The notes below the pieces were generated by a model that was given only the letters and a program-made list of their open reading frames with translations, searched no databases and had not been told where the DNA came from. From VXNE01 sp963668365 (GTDB lineage Bacteria; Pseudomonadota; Gammaproteobacteria; Pseudomonadales; Azotimanducaceae): a stretch of 64,000 bases of DNA. Location: the NCBI GenBank assembly GCA_963668365.1, contig OY764266.1:1178001-1242000 (forward strand), given 5' to 3'. Shown here piece after piece: positions 62,924-64,000 of the stretch. A program made the translations under genes and the position numbers. Positions within the stretch are counted from its first letter, which is position 1, and each line of letters starts with the position of its first letter.

Positions 62924-63684
62924 AGTTGCGAGTGATCATCAACGATTACGAGGCCCGGGTCTTCACCGGTTCAAGCGGAGATACGCTCCCTTATCGCTTG
63001 TTCATTCCTCGTGACTACAGCGCGGGCAAGAAATATCCCCTGGTGCTGTTCCACCATGGTGCCGGTGGGCGGGGTAACGACAACCTGGCCAATCTCGAAG
63101 GCCCTTGCCCCCTGGAATGGGCCGACGCTGAACATCAAGCCAGACATCCCTGCTTTGTCGTTGCGCCGCAGATTCCGAGACATGCCGAACGGGACGTTCA
63201 GAGTGCGCACGGTGGGCGTGTGCTGAGAACGCGTGTCATGCGGGTGCTTATCCGGACCATCCACGAGATTCTTGACGGACTCGAGGAGGAGTTCTCCATC
63301 GATACCCGCCGCGAGTATGTTACGGGCTTGTCCATGGGCGGCGAATGCGCCTGGATGTCGCTTGTTGAACGACCTGACCGCTTCGCCGCAGCGGTGCCCA
63401 TCTGTGCCGGCGACAGGTTCATTGGCCTGTCCCCCGCTGAACTTGGCCAACGATTCGCCCGGTTCCCCTTGTGGATTTTTCACGGCGACGACGATCAGGT
63501 CATCTCGGTGGAGGTTTCACGAGAGCTGGTGAAGGCTCTGCAGGATGCGGGCGGAGAGCCCAGGTACACGGAATACCCGGGGGTGAATCACGCGAGTTGG
63601 CTGCTTGCGTACCGTGATCCAGACCTGATCGAATGGTTGTTCGCCCAGTCATCGCCGCCAACCTCGGGACCCGAACACCCATGA
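62917..63684 (+). CDS. Alpha/beta hydrolase esterase (PHB depolymerase/prolyl oligopeptidase-like)
   Basis: 255 residues. Catalytic triad visible: Ser139 in VTGLSMGGECAW, Asp in WIFHGDDDQV (191-193) and His225 in YPGVNHASWLL. LFHHGAGGRGNDN supplies the oxyanion region. No signal peptide, so cytosolic. Substrate unknown. Its start lies at the end of the dispersed repeat, so the repeat may supply its leader. The next gene overlaps by ATGA. Confidence 0.9.
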   Translation: MQELRVIINDYEARVFTGSSGDTLPYRLFIPRDYSAGKKYPLVLFHHGAGGRGNDNLANLEGPCPLEWADAEHQARHPCFVVAPQIPRHAERDVQSAHGGRVLRTRVMRVLIRTIHEILDGLEEEFSIDTRREYVTGLSMGGECAWMSLVERPDRFAAAVPICAGDRFIGLSPAELGQRFARFPLWIFHGDDDQVISVEVSRELVKALQDAGGEPRYTEYPGVNHASWLLAYRDPDLIEWLFAQSSPPTSGPEHP

Positions 63685-64000
63685 GTCAAGAGTCTGAGAA
63701 AGCCGCCATAGCGTCCGTGCACGCGTTTATCGAAGCGTTCAATGCGCAGGACCACGAGCGTCATGCCCAGATGCTGAACTATCCGCACATCCGCCTGGCC
63801 AATGGCAGGTTCACCAGGATCGAAAGCGCTGAGATATTTGCTGAGCTTTCAAAGCGCGGCGAGTCGAGGCTTGCCGAGGAGGGATGGCATCACACCACCG
63901 TGGCCAGCCTCGAAGTGGTGCACAGCGGCAATGACAAGGTCCATATCGCGCTACGAAACGATCGTTGCCATGCCGACGGTTCGGTGTATCACAGCTTCGA
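63681..64000 (+). CDS. NTF2/SnoaL-like protein (cut by window edge)
   Basis: About 106 residues visible from ATG 63681, which overlaps the esterase stop (ATGA). Opens MSQESEKAAIASVHAFIEAF with NAQDHERHAQMLNYPHIRLANGRF, a pattern of NTF2-like ligand-binding or isomerase-like proteins. The C-terminus is outside the window. Specific function not assigned. Confidence 0.75.
   Translation, partial: MSQESEKAAIASVHAFIEAFNAQDHERHAQMLNYPHIRLANGRFTRIESAEIFAELSKRGESRLAEEGWHHTTVASLEVVHSGNDKVHIALRNDRCHADGSVYHSF

Overview
This 64 kb window is GC-rich bacterial chromosome, most likely from a gammaproteobacterium. The evidence is a DNA polymerase II ending in a QLELF clamp-binding tail, exodeoxyribonuclease I, Coq7-type ubiquinone hydroxylase, AmpG, YghU, GshB, TonB, a CIRCE-controlled groESL operon and a tmRNA whose tag is ANDENYALAA. 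Four Fe(II)/2-oxoglutarate dioxygenases, a very large TonB-dependent receptor and a delta-class carbonic anhydrase would suit an uncultured marine or host-associated lineage, but that is inference.

Layout. 1-9.8 kb is core metabolism: pgk (cut by the window edge) divergent from metK-metF, then gshB-tonB, tRNA-Val(CAC), an aquaporin, modABC and a TauD-like dioxygenase. 10-11.8 kb holds a delta-carbonic anhydrase and a PhyH dioxygenase on the minus strand. 12.1-25.6 kb is an accessory block. It contains a ParB-like and a DUF2857 gene of the PFGI-1 class of integrative conjugative elements, a small Fn3-module lipoprotein, a LexA/CI-like S24 repressor with two identical-architecture operators, a truncated AbiEii toxin, an orphan Rhs tip, an ankyrin lipoprotein and a secreted Rhs toxin split into two overlapping frames (1623 + 918 residues) with a lipase tip. 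26-35 kb has polB, an SDR, a DUF72 pseudogene, an OsmC/VOC pair, coq7 and a TonB receptor. 35.5-36.75 kb is a scar of three truncated genes (IS1634-type transposase, HigB/RelE-type toxin, VOC protein).

36.7-43.1 kb carries pgeF, an acyl-CoA ligase, a DUF2235 hydrolase, a double-glycine leader peptide gene, a cobalamin adenosyltransferase, ampG and an alkyltransferase-like protein. 43.1-47.9 kb has the groESL operon with promoter, CIRCE and terminator, a PuuD-like membrane protein, a coiled-coil membrane protein and an acyltransferase. 48-52.9 kb is a tightly overlapping operon: exoI, an osmoprotectant ABC ATPase, a fused binding-protein/permease and a DegT aminotransferase. 53-55.6 kb has a retropepsin-like protein, a Sel1 protein and tmRNA. 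56-64 kb has a GNAT, yghU, a second PhyH, a DUF4143 ATPase with an unusual leader, a complete AbiE toxin-antitoxin pair, a second TauD, an esterase and the start of an NTF2-like gene.

The most unusual items are the Sec-secreted Rhs lipase with its ankyrin neighbour and displaced orphan tip, the S24 repressor with twin operators, a 92/93 bp repeat present at both 11.9 kb and 62.8 kb in the same orientation relative to the downstream gene, and the double-glycine leader peptide.
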